Shown: in pieces, positions 21,563 through 32,907 of the stretch
Layout of the letters: each line of letters opens with the position of its first letter
Position numbering within the stretch: the first letter of the stretch is position 1
Source of the DNA: Trissonchulus latispiculum
Taxonomy: Eukaryota > Nematoda > Enoplea > Enoplida > Ironidae
Assembly (NCBI GenBank): GCA_030248195.1
Contig: JASAND010004359.1
Coordinates: 35,854 to 99,853, forward strand
Reading direction: 5' to 3'
DNA length: 64,000 nt
Notes under the pieces: model-generated
What the model was told of the DNA's origin: nothing
The model's database searches: none
Seen by the model: the letters and a program-made list of their open reading frames with translations, nothing else
Position numbers and translations under genes: made by a program

Positions 21563-24500
21563 GTTGGAAGGCTGAAATTTTGCATAGAAAGGTCACTGGG
21601 CATGGGGAATTCACTGGGGGTGTAACTTTGGTGATCCGACACATGGCTGGCCAGATCTGGTTCAAAATTGAACCAGTTCCTGGTTCAAGCTACTGGAGAT
21701 AGCTAGAAGGCTGAAATTTTGCATACAAAGGTTATTGGGCATGGGGAATTCACTGGTGGTGTTACTTTGGTGATCCGACCCATGGCTGGCCAGATCTGGT
21801 TCAACTGGTTCAAAATTGAACCAGTTCCTGGTTCAAGCTACTGGAGATAGTTGGAAGACTGAAATTTTGCATACAAAGGTTATATAGGGCATGGGGAATT
21901 CACTGGTGGTGTTACTTTGGTGATCCGACCCATGGCTGGTCAGATCTGGTTCAACTGGTTCAAAGTTGAACCAGTTCCTGGTTCAAGCTACTGGAGATAG
22001 TTGGAAGGCTGAAATTTTGCATACAAAGGTTATTGGGCATGGGGAATTCACTGGTGGTGTTACTTTGGTGATCCGACCATGGCTGGCTAGATCTGGTTCA
22101 ACTGGTTCAAAGTTTAACCACTTCCTGGTTCAAGCTACTGGAGATAGCTAGAAGGCTGAAATTTTGCATACAAAGGTTATTGGGCATGGGGAATTCACTG
22201 GTGGTGTAACTTTTGGTGATCCGACCCATGGCTGGCCAGATCTGGTTCAACTGGTTCAAAATTGAACCAGTTCCTGGTTCAAGCTACTGGAGATAGCTAG
22301 AAGGCAAGAATTTTGCATACAAAGGTTATTGGGCATGGGGAATTCACTGGTGGTGTTACTGTGGTGATCCGACCCATGGCTGGCCAGATCTGGTTCAACT
22401 GGTTCAAAGTTGAACCAGGTCCTGGTTCAGGCAACTGGAGATAGCTAGAAGGCTGAAATTTTGCATACAAAGGTTATTGGGCATGGGGAATTCACTGGTG
22501 GTGTAACTTTTGGTGATCCGACCCATGGCTGGCCAGATCTGGTTCAACTGGTTCAAAGTTGAACCAGGTCCTGGTTCAGGCAACTGGAGATAGCTAGAAG
22601 GCTGAAATTTTGCATACAAAGGTTATTGGGCATGGGGAATTCACTGGTGGTGTTACTTTGGTGATCCGACCCATGGCTGGCCAGATCTGGTTCAACTGAT
22701 TCAAAATTGAACCAGTTCCTGGTTCAAGCTACTGGAGATAGTTGGAAGACTGAAATTTTGCATACAAAGGTTATATTGGGCATGGGGAATTCACTGGTGG
22801 TGTTACTTTGGTGATCCGACCCATGGCTGGTCAGATCTGGTTCAACTGGTTCAAAGTTGAACCACTTCCTGGTTCAAGCTACTGGAGATAGCTAGAAGGC
22901 TGAAATTTTGCATACAAAGGTTATTGGGCATGGGGAATTCACTGGTGGTGTAACTTTTGGTGATCCGACCCATGGCTGGCCAGATCTGGTTCAACTGGTT
23001 CAAAATTGAACCAGTTCCTGGTTCAAGCTACTGGAGATAGCTAGAAGGCTGAAATTTTGCATACAAAGGTTATTGGGCATGGGGAATTCACTGGTGGTGT
23101 TACTGTGGTGATCCGACCCATGGCTGGTCAGATCTGGTTCAACTGGTTCAAAGTTGAACCAGTTCCTGGTTCAAGCTACTGGAGATAGTTGGAAGGCTGA
23201 AATTTTGCATACAAAGGTTATTGGGCATGGGGAATTCAATGGTGGTGTTACTTTGGTGATCCGACCATGGCTGGCTAGATCTGGTTCAACTGGTTCAAAG
23301 TTTAACCACTTCCTGGTTCAAGCTACTGGAGATAGCTAGAAGGCTGAAATTTTGCATACAAAGGTTATTGGGCATGGGGAATTCACTGGTGGTGTAACTT
23401 TTGGTGATCCGACCCATGGCTGGCCAGATCTGGTTCAACTGGTTCAAAATTGAACCAGTTCCTGGTTCAAGCTACTGGAGATAGCTAGAAGGCAAGAATT
23501 TTGCATACAAAGGTTATTGGGCATGGGGAATTCACTGGTGGTGTTACTGTGGTGATCCGACCCATGGCTGGCCAGATCTGGTTCAACTGGTTCAAAGTTG
23601 AACCAGGTCCTGGTTCAGGCAACTGGAGATAGCTAGAAGGCTGAAATTTTGCATACAAAGGTTATTGGGCATGGGGAATTCACTGGGGGTGTAACTTTGG
23701 TGATCCGACACATGGCTGGCCAGATCTGATTCAAAATTGAACCAGTTCCTGGTTCAAGCTACTGGAGATAGCTAGAAGGCTGAAATTTTGCATACAAAGG
23801 TTATTGGGCATGGGGAATTCACTGGTGGTGTTACTTTGGTGATCCGACCCATGGCTGGCCAGATCTGGTTCAACTGGTTCAAAATTGAACCAGTTCCTGG
23901 TTCAAGCTACTGGAGATAGTTGGAAGACTGAAATTTTGCATACAAAGGTTATATTGGGCATGGGGAATTCACTGGTGGTGTTACTTTGGTGATCCGACCC
24001 ATGGCTGGTCAGATCTGGTTCAACTGGTTCAAAGTTGAACCAGTTCCTGGTTCAAGCTACTGGAGATAGTTGGAAGGCTGAAATTTTGCATACAAAGTTT
24101 ATTGGGCATGGGGAATTCACTGGTGGTGTTACTTTGGTGATCCGACCATGGCTGGCTAGATCTGGTTCAACTGGTTCAAAGTTGAACCACTTCCTGGTTC
24201 AAGCTACTGGAGATAGCTAGAAGGCTGAAATTTTGCATACAAAGGTTATTGGGCATGGGGAATTCACTGGTGTTGTAACTTTTGGTGATCCGACCCATGG
24301 CTGGCCAGATCTGGTTCAACTGGTTCAAAATTGAACCAGTTCCTGGTTCAAGCTACTGGAGATAGCTAGAAGGCTGAAATTTTGCATACAAAGGTTATTG
24401 GGCATGGGGAATTCACTGGTGGTGTTACTGTGGTGATCCGACCCATGGCTGGCCAGATCTGGTTCAACTGGTTCAAAGTTGAACCAGGTCCTGGTTCAGG

Positions 24501-24669
24501 CAACTGGAGATAGCTAGAAGGCTGAAATTTTGCATACAAAGGTTATTGGGCATAGGGAATTCACTGGTGGTGTTACTTTGGTGATCCGACCCATGGCGGG
24601 CCAGATCTGGTTGCAACTGGTTCAAAGTTGAGCCAGGTCCTGGTTCAAGCTACTGGAGATAGTTGGAAG
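21563..24669. repeat. 147-bp satellite A, about 21 units
   Basis: The longest uninterrupted run. Several unit subtypes alternate (GATAGCTAG or GATAGTTGG; AAAATTGAACC or AAAGTTGAACC; GGCTGAAATTT or GGCAAGAATTT) in repeating order, giving multi-unit higher-order periods. A T-adjacent variant unit (GGGGGTGTAACTTTGGTG) recurs at about 23680 without a T element. Confidence 0.88.
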
Positions 24670-25041
24670 CAGTGGCGTAGATACAAAAAATTTTCAGGGG
24701 GGGGGCGGTTTGGACCGAAGTCTGGGGGGGGGGTAAGATTTTTATTTTTTTGCTGACCAATGGCATGAACACTACTTTAAAAATTTTTATAAGGTCCATA
24801 GTTTAAATCTGTTGTAGCCGAAAGCGGCATGCTAAAACCCAAAACGGGGGTCTGGGGGGCAGAGCCCCCCAGAAGTTGAGAAAATTTTTTAATTTTGCCA
24901 TTAAAACGCTATTGAAACATTGAATTCTTTGCATTGTATATTATCAAATCCCAACCAAATTTTGCAGTTTAATTTGCTATAAATATATTTTTCCACTTCT
25001 ATAGTCTCGTACGAAAACTCAGATTGGATGCTCCCATTATG

Positions 25042-26494
25042 TCCGTGGCCCATTTGGTACAGGGTCACTAAATAACAACGGTACGCGCTTACTATCTTTG
25101 GCGGACACTTACGATCTTGTCATAACCAACAGCTTTTTCCGGCACAAAGCTGCCCATTTCCTTTCCTGGAGGAGTAATACCGGACGAACTGCCAAATTAT
25201 TAGACTATGTTCTGGTCAGACGGCGATGGCAGTCATCTGTTGTCGATGTCAGGATCAAACGGAGAACTGCCCTTCCCTCAGATCATGAATTGGTGCTTGC
25301 AAAAATAAACCTGAAACTAGCTGCTGTCCCCAAGACCACAAGAACTGCACAATATAACCTGGAAAAACTGAAGGACCCAGATAGTCTACGGGCATTCAAA
25401 ATTGAAGTCAGAAACAGGTTCGAAGCTTTGGCTGAAGGTCAATCTGATGATGATGACATTCCACTGGATCTGTTGTGGTCGAAAATGGCGGACTGCATAA
25501 GTAAACCGGCACTACAGGTCCTTGGTCGCAAACCAGGTAGACGAAGACCGGTACCTCTTTCGGCTGAATCAGACAGGTTAGCAGCTGCCTGTCGGGATGC
25601 CGCAAACCCGGAGACCAAGAAACTCTTGAAGAAGGCACTACGGCGTCAACTTAAGAGGGATAAGGAAAGGAATTGGAACAATCTGGCCCAGAAAATGGAG
25701 AATGCTGGCCGAACTGGTAATTCCAGATCTCTGTTTGCTTTACTACGTGAGGCCACTGGCAGGAAACCACCAGTCTGTGGAGCTGTGAAGGACCGTAATG
25801 GAAACTTAATCAAAGATAAATCTCTCCAATTAGACCGCTGGAAACAACATTTTGATTCACTGCTCAATCGGCCTGTTCCGCAACCGACTCTACCTGGTGC
25901 TCAACCTCCTCAACCGCCTCTCATCCGACCGGACGACACCATAGTTGGAGGACCACCTACTACAGCCGAAATCATAGATGCTATTCGCCTCCTAAAACCT
26001 CGTAAAGCTGCCGGCTATGATGGACTAAGTCCAGAACTGTTCCTGGCAGCAGACACAGAAATTGCCCCACACCTAGAGAAGTTATTCGAGAAAATCTGGG
26101 TGCAAAGACATTCTCCCACCCAGTGGCAGAGGGCAATCATTGTTCCTGTGTTGAAGAAAGGTGACAGACAGGCTTGTGATAACTATCGAGGCATCTCCTT
26201 GCTACCAATTGCAGGGAAAATACTGTCGCTGATTATCCTGAGAAGAATTGTGTCGCAGTTGGACAGTCGGATGAGGGATCAGCAAGCCGGCTTCCGGAAA
26301 GGACGCGGCACCGTAGATCAAATTTTCCGTCTACGAGAGCTGTTGCACCGTAGGAAGATCCATAAAAAGGACACATGGCTTGCCTTTCTGGATTTCAAGG
26401 CAGCATTTGATAGTATAGATCGCAGCTGCTTGTGGACTCTTCTCTCGCACGCTGGCATCCCCTCCGTCCTGGTGGAAATAATTAAAGATAGCTA
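25042..26494 (+). pseudogene. L1: non-LTR retrotransposon fragment, endonuclease end plus RT N-terminal half
   Basis: Open from GPFGTGSLNNNGTRLLSLAD (just before 25098) through a 465-residue frame. Residues 1-70 are the C-terminal part of an AP-type endonuclease, ending with LLDYVLVRR and the SDHELV motif (61-66). The reverse transcriptase begins about residue 290 (LLKPRKAAGYDGLSPELF), has IIVPVLKKGD and NYRGISLLPIAGKI, and the first catalytic Asp block FLDFKAAFDSIDR near 429. It stops at a junction with satellite DNA before the YADD box, so it cannot be active. RTE/BovB-like by appearance. It lies inside T3. Confidence 0.85.
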
Positions 26495-27012
26495 GAAGGC
26501 TGAAATTTTGCATACAAAGGTTATTGGGCATGGGGAATTCACTGGTGGTGTAACTTTTGGTGATCCGACCCATGGCTGGCCAGATCTGGTTCAACTGGTT
26601 CAAAATTGAACCAGTTCCTGGTTCAAGCTACTGGAGATAGCTAGAAGGCTGAAATTTTGCATACAAAGGTTATTGGGCATGGGGAATTCACTGGTGGTGT
26701 TACTTTGGTGATCCGACCCATGGCTGGCCAGATCTGGTTCAACTGGTTCAAAATTGAACCAGTTCCTGGTTCAAGCTACTGGAGATAGTTGGAAGACTGA
26801 AATTTTGCATACAAAGGTTATATTGGGCATGGGGAATTCACTGGTGGTGTTACTTTGGTGATCCGACCATGGCTGGCTAGATCTGGTTCAACTGGTTCAA
26901 AGTTGAACCACTTCCTGGTTCAAGCTACTGGAGATAGCTAGAAGGCTGAAATCTTTCATACAAAGGTTATTGGGTATGGGGAATTCACTGGTGGTGTTAC
27001 TTCGCTGATCTA
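26494..27012. repeat. 147-bp satellite A, about 3.5 units after the RT fragment
   Basis: Resumes mid-unit at GATAGCTAGAAGG, sharing GATAGCTAG with the RT reading frame end. The last unit is diverged (ATCTTTCATACAAAGG) and passes into the right part of T3. Confidence 0.8.
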
Positions 27013-27170
27013 GGGGCATTTTGGGGCATTTTAGTACAATTTCTTTGTGTTTATGATAAATTTAAACGCCCGCGCTTCGCGCGGGCTCAAAATTTTTCTT
27101 CTGGTGAATTTTTGTCAGGGGGCAAAACCATTTCGGGGGGGCGACCGCCCCCCCCGCATCTACGCTAGTG

Positions 27171-28410
27171 GTTGGAAGGCTGAAATTTTGCATACAAAGG
27201 TTATTGGGCATGGTGAATTCACTGGTGGTGTTACTTACCAAATGTCTTACCAAATGGTCGGAACTTTTTCTAATGCTCATTCGTTTCCACATATTTGCCG
27301 TTTCTGGGGGGCTTCGCCCCCCAGACCCCCCTTTTCACCATGTCTTGCATTTTATTTTCGGTATTATTTAAGTATGTATATATTAGTTATATGCATATTA
27401 TATTTGCTATATTTGTTCGTTCTTGTATTAAAAACGCGTACACACCAAAATTTTTCAGCTTAGGAAGCAAAATTTAACTGGTTCCTTACCAAGTTTTGTG
27501 CTACAGGAGGCCTTTCGAAAAATTATGCTCCTTCGGTGCACTGGTGTTTTCCTTCGTTCTATCAAGTCAAAACCAATAAATGCAAATCATCGATGTAACT
27601 GCTCAATTTTTTAATTTTGTCGATCTGATTTGGTGAAACTCTAAATTGCTGTAAATAAGATGTTAAAATTTTACTAATAATTTTTTAACGGACTAATTTT
27701 GTTAACTATAAAATTGTATATATACATGTGTTAAGCAAAACGCGCGTAAATTAGGAATTTTTAGGTAGTTACACACTTTTTCTGAAAAATAGCAAAAAAT
27801 TTTGGAGAGGTGTGTAACGTTACACATAAGCCGTCGGCGAAAAAAACACTGCGTACAGCTTTGCAAAATTAATGTTTGTGCGTCGTTATTCATGCAGGCC
27901 AAGTCAGTGTTGGATTCAAAGTACATATGTAAGCAAAAGCTAAATGAGCGTCAATATGAGCCCAAGAGAAACGTAGCGGCTCATATTAGTCGTTTACATC
28001 TTGTCCTCTACTTATTTAGATGTTGGCTCATATTAAACATTTTAAATCTTGTCCTTGACACATTTAAATGTTGACCATCATAGCTCATATTAACTTTTTC
28101 ATGCGACTGCAAGGAGCATTTTTCCTACTTGTGTATATATATATCCTACTCTGGATATATATATATATATATATATATTGGTACTAAAACTTGATTTTTG
28201 AGCATTTTCTAGCTTAGTTTCAGCAGTATACGTAATAAATACGCAATTTTAACGGTATTTGTAGCATTTTAAACTCATTCTATTTCCCCCACTTTTGGAC
28301 CTTCCTCCCCACTCGTATCCCCCACTTATTTTTGCCTTGAAAAACACCAGCTAAGTGCTAAAATTGAAGTTGTGACTTTTGAAAATGACTGCGGTGTACA
28401 GATATATATA
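27171..28410. other. Non-coding; element fragments
   Basis: Begins with a partial satellite unit (to about 27235). A GGGGGGCTTCGCCCCCCAGA module lies at 27304-27323. At 27900-28135 a fragment has the end ACAAGTAGGAAAAATGCTCC (minus strand, near 28130) and repeated CTCATATTA words, related to element W. (TA)n at 28151-28180 and a K-like fragment at about 28180-28350. No gene. Confidence 0.45.
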
Positions 28411-29223
28411 CAAGAAATAAAAATGCTCCTCTGGAGCATGAAAAAAGTAATATGGGTGATGGTGAGGTTGCAAAATCAAGAGAGGACTAGTCTTAAAAAT
28501 GCTTAATATGGGGCTAGGTTCAAAAATAGAAGAGGACTAGGTTGCGAGCGAATTAATATGGGCACAGCTTCGCCGAACAACCCATATTCGCGGTTTGTAA
28601 ATGTAAATTATTTTGCATATCCACGATACATTTAGTTTATAGTTCATAAATAACCTACAGCTACGGTATGTGTTCGAGCTTTATTCGAACTTTTATTTTA
28701 GCAAACGTTTTCTTCGATAAGTGCTTTATACTAACCAGCGCATTTTACGTATCCATTTATATATACGGAAAATTTATAGTCAAGAATAATTTAGGACTCT
28801 CCGACGATCTTCTATTTCCTCCTGACTTGGACCAATAGCTTTAGCATCATATCCTTAGATCTCTTCCAGTAGTAGAGCCAGCCGTAGTTCAACACAACAA
28901 AATGATGATAATTTACGTATATATTCCTAGCTAGTCTAACAGTGCATGCAAACAGCTATATTCAATGAGTATTCAACTGCTTAAATTTTTTATTGACTGA
29001 CATTGATTACGTATTCTACGCTAAGACGGAACGTGAAATCCCGCGAATATGGGTTGTTCGGCGAAGCTGTGCCCATATTAATTCGCTCGCAACCTAGTCC
29101 TCTTCTATTTTTGAACCTAGCCCCATATTAAGCATTTTTAAGACTAGTCCTCTCTTGATTTTGCAACCTCACCATCACCCATATTACTTTTTTCCTGCTC
29201 CAGAGGAGCATTTTTATTTCTTG
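28411..29223. mobile_element. W: 813-bp element with ~184-bp inverted arms
   Basis: CAAGAAATAAAAATGCTCCT at 28411 is matched in inverse at 29223, and near-identity continues for about 184 bp in each arm, to TATGGGCACAGCTTCGCCGA (28557; inverse at 29070). The arms contain repeated TAATATGGG words. The 450-bp centre has no clear gene. No obvious target duplication. Related ends occur near 28130 and 31604. Confidence 0.8.
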
Positions 29224-29436
29224 TCCTTCTGTCATTTTAAAGGATCCCTTTCCAGCAATGCGGTAATGGATACAAAGGAGCTTGAACAGTGCCGTAGGTA
29301 GAGCAGAAAACTGATTATATAAATATACAGTATATACCACTGAATTGTTACCTCCGCCCCAAGCTTCGGCCGCTGCAAACTCTGTTTGTGGATGTATATA
29401 TGAGGATAAAAGTTTTTCACCTCCACAATGAGTTCG

Positions 29437-30665
29437 ACAGTATGCCCGTCGTGTTCAACGACACGGATTCACTATATGGATACCGCTATAGGGCCGAAAA
29501 AAGTTGTTTTAGGCGGTTTGACCAGTGGTCAGTACGCCCAATAGACCGTAGTGACCACTGGTCACTTCCCTCGATTTCGGCAATATGCCCATTGAAACGA
29601 GCGTAGTGGATTTACAATATATGCCCCCAACCAAAACGCCGAAAAACGCTGTGTTAAAGGGGTTGACCACTGGTCAATAGGCCCCATAGACCGTAGTGAC
29701 CACTGGTCACTTCCCTCGATTTCGGCAATATGCCCTTTGAAGCGAGCGTAGGCTATTTACAATATATGCCACCAACCAAAACGCCGAAAAACGCTGTTTT
29801 AAGGGGGTTTACCACTGGTCAATAGGCCCCATAGATCGTAGTGACCACTGGTCACTTCCCTCGATTTCGGCAATATGCCCTTTGAAGCGAGCGTAGGCTA
29901 ATTACAATACCTGCCACCAACCAAAACGCCGAAAAACGCTGTTTTAAGGGGGTTGACCACTGGTCACTTCCCTCGATTTCGGCAATATGCCCTTTGAAGC
30001 GAGCGTAGGCTATTTACAATATATGCCACCAACCAAAACGCCGAAAAACGCTGTTTTAAGGGGGTTGACCACTGGTCAATAGGCCCCATAGACCGTAGTG
30101 ACCACTGGTCACTTCCCCCGATTTCGGCCATATGCTCATTGAAACGAGCGTAGTGGATTTACTATATGCCCCAAACCAAAACGCGGAAAAACGCAGTTTT
30201 AGGCCGTTTGACCAGTGGTCAATAGGGCTCCTAGGCTGTAGTGACCAGTGGTCACTTCCGTCGGTTTCGGCGATATGCCCATTGAAACGAGCGTAGTCGA
30301 TTTACTATATATGCCCTCGAACAAAACGCCGAAAAACGCCGTTTTAGGCCGTTTGACCAGTGGTCAATAGGCCCCATAGGCTGTAGTGACCAGTGGTCAC
30401 TTCCGTCGTTTTCGACGATATGCCCATTGAAACGAGCGTAGTCGATTTACTATATATGCCCCCGACCAAAACGCCGAAAAACGCTGTTTAGAGTGAGTTT
30501 TCCCAACTTTGACCCTGGGCGAGGAACCACGGGAGCCATGCTGACCAGTGGTCACTTCGGGCGGTATCGGCAGTATGCTCATCGTTTTCAGCGACCCCGA
30601 TTTACAATATATGGGGACCACCCCGAGGCCGAAAAACGCCATTTTTAGTGACTTTTAGGCCATTT
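29437..30665. repeat. Second satellite array: nine ~147-bp units with paired palindromes
   Basis: GCCGAAAAACGCT-type words mark unit positions near 29491, 29638, 29786, 29929, 30039, 30184, 30331, 30474 and 30631; most spacings are 143-148. Most units carry two copies of GTGACCANTGGTCAC or TGACCANTGGTCA. Those at 29655-30110 have centre C, those from 30205 on have centre G. The outermost units resemble the end of the B blocks at 14010-18370. Confidence 0.85.
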
Positions 30666-31249
30666 CTAGTTAAAGTGGGACTTAGAAACTTTTCGCCCAA
30701 ACAGGCCAAAAAAATGCAAAGTTTGGGCCCATCTCCTGAAAGCTAGGGAGCAAAATTAAAAAATCCCCCTCGTTACTTTATGCACCCCTACTGGTAGTTT
30801 TCAACAAAAGATACTAGACCTCTCCAGCTTCTACCCAGTTCTAGAAAAGTGTGACCAAAATTTGAGAAAAATAGCGAAAGTCCGACTTTGGGACCTTGGC
30901 ACAGAGCCAAAATTGGCCAGGTGCCAAAATGACCAAAAAAAGGTAGCATGGGGGGATCCTGTCTACCAACATATAATAGTAGTATGGTGCCAAAATGCCC
31001 ACATCGTTCCAACACTTCGCCGTAAAATGCATTTCCAATAAGCGTTATTCACCGAGAAAAAAAAAACGCACGGTAACTATCGCCTAGTGCAAAAATTCGA
31101 AGTTTCGAATTCGAACCAAAAGTATGGTGGTACTTGTAGTACTACTCGAGTTGTTTCCGATGGTAACCTTTTTACCACCCCCGGACCTCTAATTAGCTGG
31201 CACCAGGCCAACACGGTCTCCAGGGGGCCGCGCAGACGCCTTTATACCC
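30666..31249. other. Non-coding, no element resolved
   Basis: Continuation of the array flank (AAACTTTGCATTTTTTTGG on the minus strand) and unique-looking sequence. No credible gene. Confidence 0.35.
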
Positions 31250-31287
31250 ATATTATGTAGGGGCGCTATCGCGCCCCTACATAATAT
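31250..31287. other. Perfect 17-bp-arm hairpin
   Basis: Arm ATATTATGTAGGGGCGC (31250-31266), loop TATC, complementary arm to 31287, followed by (TA)n. It lies about 55 bp downstream (minus strand) of the candidate COG3 first exon. It could be a tiny foldback element remnant or an RNA hairpin. Confidence 0.75.
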
Positions 31288-31336
31288 ATATATATATATA
31301 TACGTTGATAACAGCTTAATGAGTATATTCGAAGAC

Positions 31337-31512
31337 AATGCTTACACGTGTTCAATTTGTGCTTCCCTATTGGATACATTCACAAACTCTTCCGACTGAA
31401 CCACTATGTTCGATTGACGGCAAGACTGCTCCTGCTGTTCCAAAGAATCCTCTAGCATTCCCACTATCACCTTTTGATCATCCGTCAAAAACCAATTTTC
31501 GTCGGGATTCAT
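31337..31512 (-). CDS. COG3: Candidate COG3 first coding exon
   Basis: The minus strand from ATG at 31512 encodes MNPDENWFLTDDQKVIVGML followed by an acidic, Gln/Ser-rich stretch ending IEH. A strong donor GTAAGC follows the two-base remainder GT, giving the same splice phase as the acceptor of the exon at 11690. The LTDxQ pattern near a Trp or Pro recalls the N-terminus of animal COG3, but similarity is short. One more exon (a conserved WF-containing segment in the family) would be expected between here and 11690, and I did not find it. It could be another gene. Confidence 0.45.
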
Positions 31513-31809
31513 TGTAATATACTCATGTAAGCACGAATGATTTGTTAAATGATCAACGCACACAAAAACCTAAATATATCTATATACATATATATATATA
31601 TACAAGTAACAAAAATGCTCCGCACAAAAGAGGATAATATGTGTGTGTTGGCTGTGTCTATATATCCTTTAAATTCCGGTTGAAGAAGTAAAGACAACAG
31701 TTTCATTGGCACAGCAAATGTGGGTGGGTGGCTCCATGACAAGTTGTTCCGTTCGCTTAGAACTTTCGTTTGACACAAATTTGACCACTTTTAAAAATTC
31801 CATTTTTGA

Positions 31810-31810
<1 letters not shown>

Positions 31811-31866
<56 letters not shown>
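31811..31866. repeat. (TA)n microsatellite
   Basis: About 56 bases of alternating T and A, immediately before a LINE fragment, whose insertion or truncation point lies in it. The poly-Tyr/Ile stretch of the overlapping open frame comes from this tract. Confidence 0.95.
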
Positions 31867-32735
31867 ATATGACTTGGACTATGCAGACGACATTGTTGTC
31901 TTTGCTGAATCCGTCCAACAGATGCAGGATACAATTTCACGTATTGCATCAACAGCCGCCAGAGTTGGCTTGACTATTAGCGCAACAAAAACGAAGGTGA
32001 TGTCCTGCTGCTGTCCTGATCCACCCACCATTAACTTATATGGTTCGCCTTTGGAGGTGGTAAGCGAGTTTTGCTACCTTGGATCTATTGTAACTGCGTC
32101 TGGTGACATGGGCACGGAGCTACAGAATAGGATTACAAAGGCGTCTCGCTGCTTTTCATCATTTAATAAATGTCTGTGGTCGAGGCCTTCTGTAAGCTTA
32201 GAAACTAAGCTCGCCGTATTCGACGTTGCAGTTATGCCAACCGTGCTGTACGGTTGTGAAACCTGGACCACCAGGCACACGGATGCTGCAACCATAAGAA
32301 CGTTTGAAAATATGTGCCTTAGACGGATAATGGGTGTGAGTAAGCGGGATCATCTTCGGACATCTACCATCCATGCTGCTTGTCATCGAACCCTGACTGC
32401 TCTTGAAACTGTTAGGAAAAGGCGGATGTGTTGGCTTGGCCATGTACTACGTATGCCCACTTCACGGAATGCGAAAATGGCTCTCATATCTGCTATCCCT
32501 AACGATTGGAAACGCCCCAGAGGGAGAGCCGTTGAAACGTGGGCGCGAACCACCCAGAAAGATATGGAACCGGCATTCAGAGAGGTCTCTTATAAGCGCT
32601 GGAAAGCACATCCTTTTCACGAGATGTTGGTACGTGCTGAGGACCGCGTGCGTTGGAAGGCCAAAGTAACCATAGCAATGGCACCCCGCAGCCGCGGGGA
32701 CAGGTGAATACAGGTGAATATATATATATCGCCTA
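31867..32735 (+). pseudogene. L1': non-LTR RT C-terminal half
   Basis: Coding to 32707. It starts at LDYADDIVVFAES, the catalytic YADD box. It continues with LTISATKTKVM, FCYLGSIVTASGD and AVMPTVLYGCETW, then the C-terminal domain MCWLGHVLRMP. These motifs and their order are typical of RTE-type elements. The 3' end carries two CAGGTGAATA repeats and (TA)n. The N-terminal RT half is absent. It could be from the same family as the N-terminal half at 25042, but there is no overlap to test this. Confidence 0.85.
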
Positions 32736-32907
32736 AGTCCCCGCCCCAGCACTCTACAGCCATTTTGGGTACGCAGTTCTATGACAAAAGTTGCTCAGCT
32801 CACTATATAATAGCTTTCATTTTATGCCAAATTTGATCACTTTTGAAAAATTATATTTTTGACCCATGATCGCCTAAGTCCCCCTCCCCACTCCACACAA
32901 CCACAGC

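Larger units (their letters stand above)
24670..27170. mobile_element. T3: third T copy, split and rearranged
   Basis: The left part (24670-about 25041) and right part (about 27013-27170) are T sequence with the same GTTGGAAG flanks (24662-24669, 27171-27178). Between them lie a reverse-transcriptase fragment (25042-26494) and 3.5 satellite units (26494-27012). T sequence from the middle of the element is missing, so this is a rearrangement and not a simple insertion. Confidence 0.8.

Noticed and set aside
14534..24220. Recurring 61-residue frames starting MNQFLVQATGDSW
   Set aside because: They are the satellite unit read in one frame; copies have stops and frame changes with no selection visible.
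13240..27240. CRISPR array
   Set aside because: Units are contiguous ~147-bp tandem copies without short direct repeats alternating with unique spacers, and the genome is eukaryotic.
29232..29426. Possible missing COG3 exon on the minus strand
   Set aside because: Frames are open and a donor-like GTAACA is present, but no residue pattern matches the expected conserved segment.
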